From CAVSEK01 sp963726975 (GTDB lineage Bacteria; Actinomycetota; Actinomycetes; Mycobacteriales; SCTD01), in the NCBI GenBank assembly GCA_963726975.1, contig CAVSEK010000013.1, forward strand, positions 124,001 through 188,000: a stretch of DNA of 64,000 bases, in the 5' to 3' direction. Position 1 is the first letter of the stretch. Each line of letters opens with the position of its first letter. The notes below the pieces were generated by a model, which was not told the origin of the DNA, searched no databases, and saw only the letters and a program-made list of their open reading frames with translations. The position numbers and the translations under genes are program-made. Shown here in pieces: positions 1 to 7,736 of this stretch.

Positions 1-203
1 GCGACGAGGTCGAGCACGTCGCCGAACAGCCGGGTGTAGGCGAAGTCGAGGTAGGTGGGGTCGTCGAGGTCGACGTAGGACTGCGGCACCCCGTCGATCG
101 AGAGCTCCCAGGCGCCCGACCGGTCCCCGTCCCGCAGCAGCTCCGCGGTCCCGCCGTCGACCGGGTGCCGCCCGCCGCCGGGCTCCACGCGCGCTCGCGC
201 CAT
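1..203 (-). CDS. spermidine synthase-like protein, N-terminal part (cut by window edge)
   Basis: Only the first 67 or so codons are present; the gene continues beyond base 1. The protein starts MARARVEPGG and then has WELSIDGVPQSYVDLDDPTY, the N-terminal substrate-proximal strand typical of actinobacterial spermidine/spermine synthase-like proteins (Rossmann methyltransferase fold that would transfer aminopropyl groups). The catalytic part is outside the window, so true polyamine synthase activity cannot be judged. Its ATG shares a base with the TGA of the upstream ABC1-kinase gene (TGATG), so the two are probably translationally coupled. Family call from the N-terminal motif only. Confidence 0.7.
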   Translation of the reverse strand, partial: MARARVEPGGGRHPVDGGTAELLRDGDRSGAWELSIDGVPQSYVDLDDPTYLDFAYTRLFGDVLDLV

Positions 204-1511
204 CAGTGCACCCCTCCCTCGAACCCGGGCAGCCAGCGTCGCAGCACGGGGCGTACGGGCACCTCGGCCTCCAGCTGGCACAGCACGCCGACCATCGACA
301 GCCACACCCGGTGGGTGAACAGGTGCTCGGCCGGCATCGTGAGCTGCAGCGCGACGCCGAAGTCCGGGTCCCGCGGGTCGTTGACGCGGCCGAACTCGCC
401 GCGCAGCCACGGCCTCGAGAAGCGGAACGTCTCGTGCCGGGCGGGCACGCTGAAGGGTGCGAGGTAGTCGACGAGCTTGGCCACGTCGAGCGTCGCGCCC
501 GGCCGGACGAACCCGCCGGCCCGCAGCCGGTCGAGCACCTGCTCCGGGTCGTCCCCGAGCAGCGCGGCGATCAGCCGGCCGAAGGTCTCGGGCATCCCGT
601 CCAGGACCAGCGACGAGCCGAAGTCGAGCACGCCGAGCCGGCCGTCGGGCAGCACGCGGAAGTTGCCGGGGTGCGGGTCGGTGTGCAGCAGCCCCGCCCG
701 CTCCGGACCGCTGACGAGGAAGACCTGGTAGCGGTGCGCGGCAGCGTCGCGCTCGGCCTGGCTGCCGCTGCGGGCGACCTCGGACAGCGGCGTGCCGTCC
801 AGCCACTCCTGCACGAGCACCCGCGGGGTCGCCCGCAGCACGCCCGGCACCACGACGTCGGGGTCGCCGGCGTACGCGGCGGCGAACCGCTGCTGGGTGC
901 GGGCCTCGTGCTCGTAGTCGAGCTCCTCGGTGAGCCGGTCGCGCAGCTCGGCGACCAGCGGCGGCAGCGCGAGCCCCCGGGCGACCAGGGCGGCGGCCCG
1001 CGACACGACCGACAGGGCGCGCACGTCGGCGGCCAGGGCCTCGCGGACGCCGGGGTACTGCACCTTGACCGCGACCGGCCGGCCGGCCACGACCCCGCGG
1101 TGGACCTGGCCCAGCGAGGCCGCGGCCACCGCCCGCTCGTCGAAGGCGTCGAACCCCTCGCGCCAGGCCGGCGCCCAGCTCGGCCCGCAGCACCGGCTGC
1201 ACCTGCGCGAAGGGCAGCGCGGCGTTGCCCTCCTGCAGCGCCGTGAGCGCCTCGCGCCAGGTGTCCTCGGGATCGGTCGGGAACAGCGCCTCGACCGTGG
1301 AGAGCAGCTGACCGGCCTTGAGCGCGCCGCCGCGCAGCTCGCCGAGCGTGCGTCGGGTCCGCGCCGCGTTGCGGGCCCGCAGGTCGCGCCGCACCGCGTC
1401 GGGGTCCTCGCCCCGGGCACGTCGCACGACGCCGGTCAGCGCGAGGGCGGCCGCGCCGAGCGGGAGCGCCGCCAGCCGGGCCGAGCGGCGCAGGCCGGGA
1501 AGGGTCGTCAC
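203..1511 (-). CDS. ABC1/UbiB-family atypical kinase (apparent frameshift)
   Basis: Atypical protein-kinase-like protein of the ABC1/ADCK/UbiB family, which binds ATP and is linked to quinone or lipid metabolism. Visible motifs are AAASLGQVH (the ABC1 signature loop), VAVKVQYPG (ATP-binding lysine), EELDYEHEA, HTDPHPGNF (catalytic loop) and LDFGSS (DFG-like Mg site). The GTG at 1511 opens a frame reading VTTLPGLRRSARLAALPLG and LKAGQLLSTVEALFP (KxGQ motif), but the frame must change near 1170 (GGCGCCGGC CTGGCGC region) to reach WREGFDAFDERAV. The span of 1309 nt implies one extra base. Both halves are well conserved, so this is probably an assembly error rather than true decay. The start lies 7 nt after a CACACT -10-like hexamer, suggesting a leaderless mRNA. 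It overlaps the spermidine-synthase-like gene downstream. Confidence 0.85.
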
Positions 1512-1518
1512 GGGCGGG

Positions 1519-1524
1519 AGTGTG
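1519..1524 (-). promoter_or_regulatory. -10-like hexamer CACACT, leaderless start of ABC1 gene
   Basis: On the minus strand CACACT is followed by 7 nt and the GTG start. The 32-bp space to the divergent SGNH gene means both promoters must interlock. Confidence 0.4.
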
Positions 1525-1531
1525 TCCGTGC

Positions 1532-1537
1532 CAGGGT
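1532..1537 (+). promoter_or_regulatory. -10-like hexamer CAGGGT, leaderless start of SGNH gene
   Basis: CAGGGT is followed by exactly 6 nt and the ATG at 1544, with no Shine-Dalgarno sequence between. This is the leaderless geometry known from actinobacteria. Confidence 0.4.
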
Positions 1538-1543
1538 GGTCGC

Positions 1544-2318
1544 ATGTACGCGAGGTACGTCGCGATCGGCGACAGCTCCACCGAGGGACTGGACGACCCG
1601 GACGGCGCGGGCGGCTTCCGCGGCTGGGCCGACCGGCTGGCCGACGCGGTCGCGCAGACCTCGCCCGGGCTGCAGTACGCCAACCTCGCCGTGCGCGGGC
1701 GCCTCGCGGGGGAGGTGCGGGCGCAGCAGCTGCCGCGCGCGCTCGAGCTCGAGCCCGACCTCGCCACCGTCTTCGCCGGGGTCAACGACCTGCTGCGCGG
1801 CAGCGTCGACCTCGCGGCGGTCGCTGTCCGAGCTCGAGCAGACGTACGTCGCGCTGCGCAGCGTCGGGGCGACCGTGCTGACGATCACCGCGCCCGACCC
1901 CAGCCCGGTCATGCCGCTGGCCCGGCCGGTGCGCGGTCGGGTGCTCGCGCTCAACGCCGGGGTCCGCGCGCTCGCGGCCCGGCACGGCGTGCTCGTCGCG
2001 GACGTCGGCGCGCACCCGGTCGCCAGCGACCCCCGGCTGTGGAGCCTGGACCGGCTGCACGCCAACTCCCTCGGCCACGAGCGGATCGCCGGTGCCCTGG
2101 CCGCGGCGCTCGGGCTGCCCGGCGCGGACGACGCGTGGGCGGCGCCGCTGCCGCCGGTGCCGGTGCGGCGCCTGCCGGAGGTCGCCCGCGCGGAGGCGGT
2201 GTGGCTGCGCACGCACTTCGCGCCGTGGGCGCTGCGGCGGGTGCGCGGGCAGTCCTCCGGCGACCGCGTCGAGCCCAAGCGGCCCGACCTCGCGCCGGTG
2301 GTCGCCCCGGTGCTGTAG
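1544..2318 (+). CDS. SGNH/GDSL-family hydrolase (apparent frameshift)
   Basis: Serine esterase/lipase of the SGNH fold, intracellular (no signal peptide). Block I is IGDSSTEG (nucleophile Ser in GDS), block III is GVNDLL (oxyanion Asn) and block V is DRLHANSLGHERIA (catalytic Asp and His). Residues 1-90 read in the frame of the ATG at 1544; from about 1818-1828 the frame shifts by one inserted base to continue as LSELEQTYVALRSVGATVLT. The total of 775 nt confirms one surplus base. All catalytic blocks are intact on either side of the break, so a sequencing or assembly error is likely. The C-terminal 50 residues after block V (VWLRTHFAPWALRRVRGQSSGD) are typical of actinobacterial family members. 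Transcribed divergently from the ABC1 gene. Confidence 0.85.
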
Positions 2319-2354
2319 CGGGCCGACCCGGCCGGCGGACGGGCGGACCGCAGC

Positions 2355-3825
2355 TCAGGCGGCGCGGACCGCCGCGTCGACGAGACCGAGCGGCGGGGAG
2401 CCCGAGCGCGAGCAGGTCGCGGTGGAAGGACGGGAGGTCGGGAACCTGCGAGGCCAGGCGGCGCAGCACGAGCTTGCCCCAGGTGTAGCGGCCGTAGGTC
2501 GGGTCCCAGGTCGCCCGCCGGGCCTCCGACAGCGCGGCCGGGCCGTGCAGCCCGGCGTCGCGGGTGAACCGCTCCGCTGCCTCGGCGACCGTCATGGAGC
2601 CCTCGTGCACGCCGAGGGCCGCGGCGAGGCGGGTGACCCGCACGAGCGCCTCGACGGCCACCCCCGCGCGCACCGCCGGGTCGCCGTCGCGGAAGCCCTG
2701 CTCGACCGCCATCTCCTCGCCGTAGTGCGCCCAGCCCTCGGCGAACGACGGGCTGAGCAGCAGCCGGCGGACCGGCGAGGTCAGGTGCCGCAGGGCCCGG
2801 CCGTGCGAGAAGTGCCCCGGCGCCACCTCGTGCAGGGAGATCGCCGGGCAGGCTCGAGCGGCTGAACACCGCGAGCCACTGGTCCTGCTCGGCCGCGGGC
2901 CAGGCGGGGTCGGGCGGGGTCACGTGGTACCACGACGGGCCCTCCGGCTCGCCCGGCGCCGCCCACGACATCATCGCCATCGCGCCCGACCGCGACTCCG
3001 GCGCCGGGCCGACGAGGCACTCGCCGTCGCTGTAGGGGACGAGGCCGGTCTCGCGCGCACCACGCCACGACCTCCGCGGTCAGCGCGCGGGCCTCGTCCA
3101 GCACCCCGCCCGCGTCCGGGTGGTCGGCCTCGAGCGCCCGCCGGGTCTGCTCCACCGGCTGGCCGGGAGCGATCTGCTCGCACGCCTCGGCGAGCACCGC
3201 CAGCAGGCGGTCGCGCTCGGAGTCGGCCTCCCGGCGCCAGCGCGCCGAGGTCGACCTCGAGCGCCTCGGGCACGCCCATGAGGCGGGCGAGCTGCGTGGC
3301 GCCGAGCGCCGGGTCGGGGTCGCCGTGCTCGGCGGCCTGCTCGACGTGCCGGAGCAGCCGCGCGTGCGCCGCCAGCGCCGCCTCGTCGTGGACGCCGGCG
3401 GCGAGCCCGCGCACCGAGGACAGCAGGCCGCGGGCGACGTCCTGGGGCACCGCGTCCAGGCCCTCGAGCGCCGCGTCGACCGCGTCGGGCCACGCGCGCA
3501 GGTGCTGCTGCCGCGCGTGCGCGCGCTCCTGCGCCGGTGCGTAGTCGCGGTCGTAGCAGGCCAGGTCGAGGTTGGCCACGTGCACCAGCGGGTTGCGGCG
3601 GTGCAGCTCGAGCTCGCCGTACGCCACCCGCGCCCCGCCCTCGAAGGCCGCGAGGTGCGCCTCGTCGTGCGGGTCGGGGAGGGCGGGCCCGCCGAGCCGG
3701 TCCAGGCCGGCCCGGACGCCGGCCGGCGAGAGGTCCTGCACGACGCCGTCGTACTCGTGGCGCCCCGCCTCCTCGCGCACGGCGGGGACGGACAGGTCGG
3801 CCAGGGCGCGCAGGCGGGGGTCCAC
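2355..3825 (-). CDS. DUF885-family zinc-peptidase-like protein (four apparent frameshifts)
   Basis: DUF885 proteins are predicted zinc peptidase-like enzymes with a gluzincin-type HExxxGHxxH motif; here it reads LHEVAPGHFSHGRALR, followed by FAEGWAHYGEEM, whose Glu is the expected third ligand. The GTG at 3825 starts MDPRLRALADLSVPAVREEA. The coding frame then has to move near 3240 (to READSERDRLLAVLAEA), near 3058 (to ETGLVPYSDGECLVGPAPES), near 2846 (to AISLHEVAPG) and near 2400 (to GSPPLGLVDAAVRAA and stop). Frame arithmetic fits four single-base insertions. A real gene broken four times would not keep such clean codon usage, so assembly error is favoured. A TAGCGT hexamer ends 7 nt before the GTG. 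Confidence 0.8.
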
Positions 3826-3832
3826 GGCCGCG

Positions 3833-3838
3833 ACGCTA
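3833..3838 (-). promoter_or_regulatory. -10-like hexamer TAGCGT, leaderless start of DUF885 gene
   Basis: TAGCGT on the minus strand is followed by 7 nt and the GTG start. It matches TANNNT, and no ribosome binding site lies in the gap. Confidence 0.4.
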
Positions 3839-3858
3839 GGGGAGACGGCCGGCGACCG

Positions 3859-4566
3859 TCACACGGCGCAGGCGTCGCCCTCGCAGCCGGGGCCGTCGCC
3901 GCCGGCGGCCACCAGCGTGAGCGGTGCGCGCTCGCTCCACGCCTGGCGCAGGGCCTGCAGCACCAGCTCGGCGGGCTGCGCGCCGGAGATGCCGTACTTC
4001 CCGTCCACGACGAAGAAGGGCACGCCCGAGATGCCGTACGCCGCGGCCTGCGCCTCGTCGGCGCGCACCGCGTCGGCGTAGCGGTCGCTCGCGAGCACCT
4101 CGTCGACCTCCTCGCCGGGCACGCCGACCTCGACGGCGAGCGCCCGCAGCGCGGTGTGGTCACTGGCCGGCGAGCCCTCGGTGAAGGTCGCGCGGTCGAG
4201 CCGCTCCTTGAGCGCGTCCTGGCGGCCGTGCTCGAGCGCGAGGTGCAGCAGGCGGTGGGCGTCGAAGGTGTTGCCCGGCCGGGCCAGGTCGAAGCGGAAG
4301 TCCAGGCCGACCTCGGCGGCCGTCCCGGTCATCCGGTCGATCATCGCCTGGGCCTCGTCGCGCGAGCAGCGGTACTTGCTCGCGAGCCGGTCGACGTAGG
4401 CCCCCTGCACCTGGTCGCTCGGCGGTGCCCCCGCGTCGAGCTCGAAGCTGCGCCAGAGCAGCTCCACCTCCTCGCGGTGCTCGAAGCGCGCCAGCGCCTC
4501 CTCGAAGCGGCGCTTGCCGATGTAGCACCACGGGCAGACGACGTCGGACCAGATCTCGACCTTCAT
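3859..4566 (-). CDS. DsbA-family oxidoreductase, FrnE-like
   Basis: 235-residue thioredoxin-fold protein of the DsbA/FrnE (2-hydroxychromene isomerase-like) family. It begins MKVEIWSDVVCPWCYIGKRR, with the CPWC redox site at residues 11-14, followed by the helical insertion domain (SKYRCSRDEAQAMIDRM) and the cis-proline strand SGVPFFVVDGKYGISGAQP near residue 165. The C-terminus has two further cysteines (GPGCEGDACAV), which could resolve the active-site disulfide. No signal peptide, so it is cytosolic, unlike periplasmic DsbA. FrnE homologues act in polyketide pathways or oxidative-stress protection; which applies here is not visible. Full length and intact. Confidence 0.92.
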   Translation of the reverse strand: MKVEIWSDVVCPWCYIGKRRFEEALARFEHREEVELLWRSFELDAGAPPSDQVQGAYVDRLASKYRCSRDEAQAMIDRMTGTAAEVGLDFRFDLARPGNTFDAHRLLHLALEHGRQDALKERLDRATFTEGSPASDHTALRALAVEVGVPGEEVDEVLASDRYADAVRADEAQAAAYGISGVPFFVVDGKYGISGAQPAELVLQALRQAWSERAPLTLVAAGGDGPGCEGDACAV

Positions 4567-4604
4567 GCCCCTGCCAACGGCGCCCGGGGCGTACGCCTTC
4601 CCGG

Positions 4605-4970
<366 letters not shown>

Positions 4971-4976
4971 GCCCCC

Positions 4977-4982
4977 AGCGTG
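4977..4982 (-). promoter_or_regulatory. -10-like hexamer CACGCT, leaderless start of DUF3253 gene
   Basis: CACGCT, then GGGGGC (6 nt), then GTG. No Shine-Dalgarno sequence can fit. Confidence 0.35.
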
Positions 4983-5091
4983 CCCGGTCCCGGTCCGGCG
5001 GGCACTTCTGCGCGTGCCCGCGCGTCCAGCGGGGACAGGGAACAGGGAGCGGCGCGCCTGGCGCCGCACGAGAGTGGAGGAGCTGCGCCTC

Positions 5092-5667
5092 ATGGGCGTC
5101 TCGCTGAGCAAGGGTGGCAACGTCTCGCTGACCAAGGAGGCCCCGGGGCTGACGGCCGTGACGGTCGGCCTGGGCTGGGACGTCCGCAGCACCACGGGCA
5201 CCGACTTCGACCTCGACGCGTCCGCGATCCTGCTGGACAGCGGTGGCAAGGTCACGGGCGACAAGGACTTCGTCTTCTTCAACAACCTGCAGAGCAGCGA
5301 CGGGTCGGTCAAGCACCTCGGGGACAACCTCACCGGCGAGGGAGAGGGCGACGACGAGCAGGTGCAGGTCGACCTGAGCAAGGTGCCGGCCAACGTCGAC
5401 AAGATCGTCTTCCCGGTCTCGATCTACGAGGGCGAGTCGCGCGGCCAGTCCTTCGGGCAGGTGCGCAACGCCTTCATCCGCGTCGTCAACCAGGCGGGTG
5501 AGGCGGAGATCGCGCGCTACGACCTCAGCGAGGACGCCTCGACCGAGACCGCGATGGTGTTCGGCGAGCTCTACCGCAACGGTCCGGACTGGAAGTTCCG
5601 GGCCGTGGGGCAGGGCTACGCCAGCGGTCTGCGCGGCATCGCGCAGGACTTCGGCGTCAACGTCTGA
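5092..5667 (+). CDS. TerD-family stress protein
   Basis: 191-residue TerD domain protein (tellurite resistance/calcium-binding stress family, also called CABP or GSP). Visible features are MGVSLSKGGNVSLTKEAPGL at the start, the acidic Ca2+-site motifs DFDLDAS near residue 42 and EGDDEQVQVDLSKVP near 92, and the conserved C-terminal half (VRNAFIRVVN, ARYDLSEDASTETAM, GELYRNGPDWKFRAVG). These proteins are cytosolic and associate with stress signalling in actinobacteria. ATG preceded by GTGGAGGAGCTGC, a good ribosome binding site. It stands alone, not in a ter operon, and ends in a strong hairpin terminator. Intact. Confidence 0.95.
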   Translation: MGVSLSKGGNVSLTKEAPGLTAVTVGLGWDVRSTTGTDFDLDASAILLDSGGKVTGDKDFVFFNNLQSSDGSVKHLGDNLTGEGEGDDEQVQVDLSKVPANVDKIVFPVSIYEGESRGQSFGQVRNAFIRVVNQAGEAEIARYDLSEDASTETAMVFGELYRNGPDWKFRAVGQGYASGLRGIAQDFGVNV

Positions 5668-5680
5668 CCCGACCGCGCGG

Positions 5681-5716
5681 CCGCGGCCCCCGCAGCCCCT
5701 GCTGCGGGGGCCGTGG
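5681..5716. terminator. bidirectional hairpin terminator between TerD and HDOD genes
   Basis: Perfect 12-bp stem CGGCCCCCGCAG/CTGCGGGGGCCG, extended by three more pairs, with a 6-nt loop. It sits 14 bp after the TerD stop and 16 bp from the stop of the convergent HDOD gene. Confidence 0.8.
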
Positions 5717-5731
5717 CGTGTCCGCGCCCGG

Positions 5732-6709
5732 TCAGACCGCCGAGCCGGCAGGCGTGCGCCCGACGGCGAGCACCCGCTGCATGCGCTCGACCTCGTCGAC
5801 GACCAGCGGGAGGCAGGCCCGCAGCCGGAGGTCGTCGACGGCGCCCCCGGACAGCAGCGCCGGGTCGCTGGGGTCCTGACGGGGGTCGAGCACCCGGGCG
5901 ACCGCCTCGTGGACGGTCGCGAGGCAGCGCGCCCCCGCGGAGGGCACCGGAGCGGGGCGCACGGCCTCGACGACGCAGTGGGGGAAGGACCACGTCGCCA
6001 GGGCCTCGGCGGTGACCTCGGTCTGCGTGGTCCCGAAGCGCTCGAGCTCGGCGGCGAGCGTCTCGGTCCGGGTCGGCTGGCAGGCGAGCAGGCCGCGGTA
6101 CCAGGACGCGTCGTGGCGGAAGAGCAGGGCCGCGCCGAGGTTGCTCACGAGCCCGGTGGCGAGGGCCGCCTCGGGCCGCAGGTGGAACGCCCGGGCCAGC
6201 ACGCGCGAGGCGGCGGCGGTCGCGAGGGAGCGGTTCCAGAAGCGGGCGGGCAGCCGGGCCCCCTGCACGCCGACGAGCGAGGGCGCCGCCAGCGTCGACA
6301 CCGCGGCCGCGCCGACGACGGCCACGGCCCGGGGGAGGTCGAGCACCCGGCCGCGCAGGCCGTACGCCGCGGAGTTCGCCAGGCGCAGCACCTTGGTGGC
6401 CAGGACGGCGTCCGCCGCGACGGCGGAGGCCAGCTGCGCGGCGCCGGCGCCGGGATCGGCGGCGAGGGCCAGCACCTGCAGCGCGACGGGACCGTGCCCC
6501 CCGAGCGAGCCCAGTCCCACGAGCAGCGTGGGGACGTCGACGGGGGCGCGCGGAGCCGACACGCTCACCGCCAGCTCCTGGGCCAGCTGCTGGAGAGCGG
6601 CCCGGCTGGCGCCCTCGGCGGGGCCGCGCTGGCCGGGGACGAGCCGGGCCAGGTCAGGCACGACCGCCGTCCCCCCGGGGCAGGGCGTGCGGGCTCCGTG
6701 CACGTCCAC
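5732..6709 (-). CDS. HDOD-domain signalling protein
   Basis: About 325 residues. A degenerate HD-type output domain (HDOD, no metal-binding HD pair) fills most of the protein: ALQVLALAADPG, LATKVLRLANSAAYGLRG, LPRAVAVVGAAAVSTL, then FWNRSLATAAASRVLA, GLVSNLGAALLF, and the C-terminal LERFGTTQTEVTAEALATWSFP and VVDEVERMQRVL. HDOD proteins work as scaffolds in signalling, often beside cyclic-di-GMP enzymes, which fits the riboswitch found in this window, although no GGDEF or EAL domain is present here. The GTG at 6709 is preferred because AGGAGG lies 7 nt before it; an in-frame GTG at 6754 has no such site. Convergent with TerD. Confidence 0.85.
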   Translation of the reverse strand: MDVHGARTPCPGGTAVVPDLARLVPGQRGPAEGASRAALQQLAQELAVSVSAPRAPVDVPTLLVGLGSLGGHGPVALQVLALAADPGAGAAQLASAVAADAVLATKVLRLANSAAYGLRGRVLDLPRAVAVVGAAAVSTLAAPSLVGVQGARLPARFWNRSLATAAASRVLARAFHLRPEAALATGLVSNLGAALLFRHDASWYRGLLACQPTRTETLAAELERFGTTQTEVTAEALATWSFPHCVVEAVRPAPVPSAGARCLATVHEAVARVLDPRQDPSDPALLSGGAVDDLRLRACLPLVVDEVERMQRVLAVGRTPAGSAV

Positions 6710-6789
6710 GTCCGTCCCTCCTGTCCGCGCGGGTCTCGCCCTGGCTCTCGGCACGTCGCGTCCCGGGGTGTACGCCCGGCGGGGGACGT

Positions 6790-6856
6790 TCGCCCGTCGG
6801 TGTCGGGCGGGGTGCCGGGCCGGGGTCGGGCGGGGTGTCGGGCGGGGGTCGGCGGG
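6790..6856 (+). repeat. G-run-rich intergenic repeat, possible G-quadruplex
   Basis: Between the HDOD and glycosyltransferase-like genes the plus strand has at least nine runs of three to five G separated by 1-4 nt, with the unit GTCGGGCGGGGT occurring about three times. No gene or clear terminator stem is seen in this 147-bp gap. Confidence 0.5.
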
Positions 6857-7687
6857 TCAGGCCCAGCGGGCGGCCAGAGCCGCCCAGTCGGTGCCGGGGG
6901 CCAGGTGGCCCGGTTCGGCGTGCGTCGCGAGGTCGAGCACCGGCGCGACCCAGGTCCGCGACCGGCTCCGGGCCACCAGGTCGACCGCAGCGCGCAGTCC
7001 GGGCCGGGTCACGACGCGTCCGGCACTGGCCCGGGACCAGCGCAGGAACAGGTCCCGGTGCAGCGCGCGCACCGGGTAGGGCGGCTCGCCCTGGACCGCG
7101 AGCACGCACGCGTGGTCCCAGGGCCCGCCGCAACGGCTGCACAGCCGCAGCAGCGCGCGGTCCTCGTGCAGCGCGCCGGCCCGCACCCCGAAGGAGGACA
7201 CGCTGTCCCAGGTGCGGTGCCAGCTGCGGCCGCCCACCTCGAAGCGCTCCCGCGGCCGGCGGGAGCCGGGCTGGCTGGGGGAGCGGCGGTGCCAGGCGGT
7301 GTTGTCGGGGGTGTAGACGCTCGCGTAGTCGGCGCCGGGCAGCCCGTCGAACGCGGCGTGGACGGCCTCCAGCGCCTCCGGCCGGTAGAGGTGGTCGTCC
7401 TCGGCGAACCACACCAGGGCGTCGCGCCCACCGGAGGCGTCGACGACGTCGAGCAGCCGGCGGAAGCCCTTGGGCGCGCTGCCGCCCCGCACCGTCAGCA
7501 CCTCGCCCGGTACGAGGTCGCGCAGCTCCTCGGGCAGGCCGCCGTCGGCGACCACCACGACGTCGGCGTCCACCCGCTGCGCGGCAGCCAGGAAGGAGAG
7601 CAGTGCGGCGCGGCGGCTGAACCAGGGCGGGCGGGGCTTGGCGTTGCCGGACGCGGTCGTGCGGTAGTAGGCCGTGGTCCGCTGCAC
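6857..7687 (-). CDS. glycosyltransferase family 2-like protein
   Basis: 276 residues resembling a GT-A fold glycosyltransferase that recognises nucleotide sugars. RVDADVVVVADGGLPEELRD (residues 38-58) resembles the first Rossmann strand; LVWFAEDDHLYRPEALEAV, near residue 92, carries the DDD/DxD-like metal and sugar-nucleotide site. Later come TPDNTAWHRR and WDSVSSFGVRAGALHEDR. No membrane segment is seen, so it is a cytosolic enzyme; acceptor unknown. It could also be an uncharacterised glycosyltransferase-like protein without activity. The start is GTG (VQRTTAYYRTTASG). It lies between HDOD and RecQ on the same strand, well away from the EPS locus. Confidence 0.7.
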   Translation of the reverse strand: MQRTTAYYRTTASGNAKPRPPWFSRRAALLSFLAAAQRVDADVVVVADGGLPEELRDLVPGEVLTVRGGSAPKGFRRLLDVVDASGGRDALVWFAEDDHLYRPEALEAVHAAFDGLPGADYASVYTPDNTAWHRRSPSQPGSRRPRERFEVGGRSWHRTWDSVSSFGVRAGALHEDRALLRLCSRCGGPWDHACVLAVQGEPPYPVRALHRDLFLRWSRASAGRVVTRPGLRAAVDLVARSRSRTWVAPVLDLATHAEPGHLAPGTDWAALAARWA

Positions 7688-7736
7688 CCCGCGGCTGTTC
7701 CCGTCCCGGGGCCCGCTCCACCCCTGCGGGCGAGGC

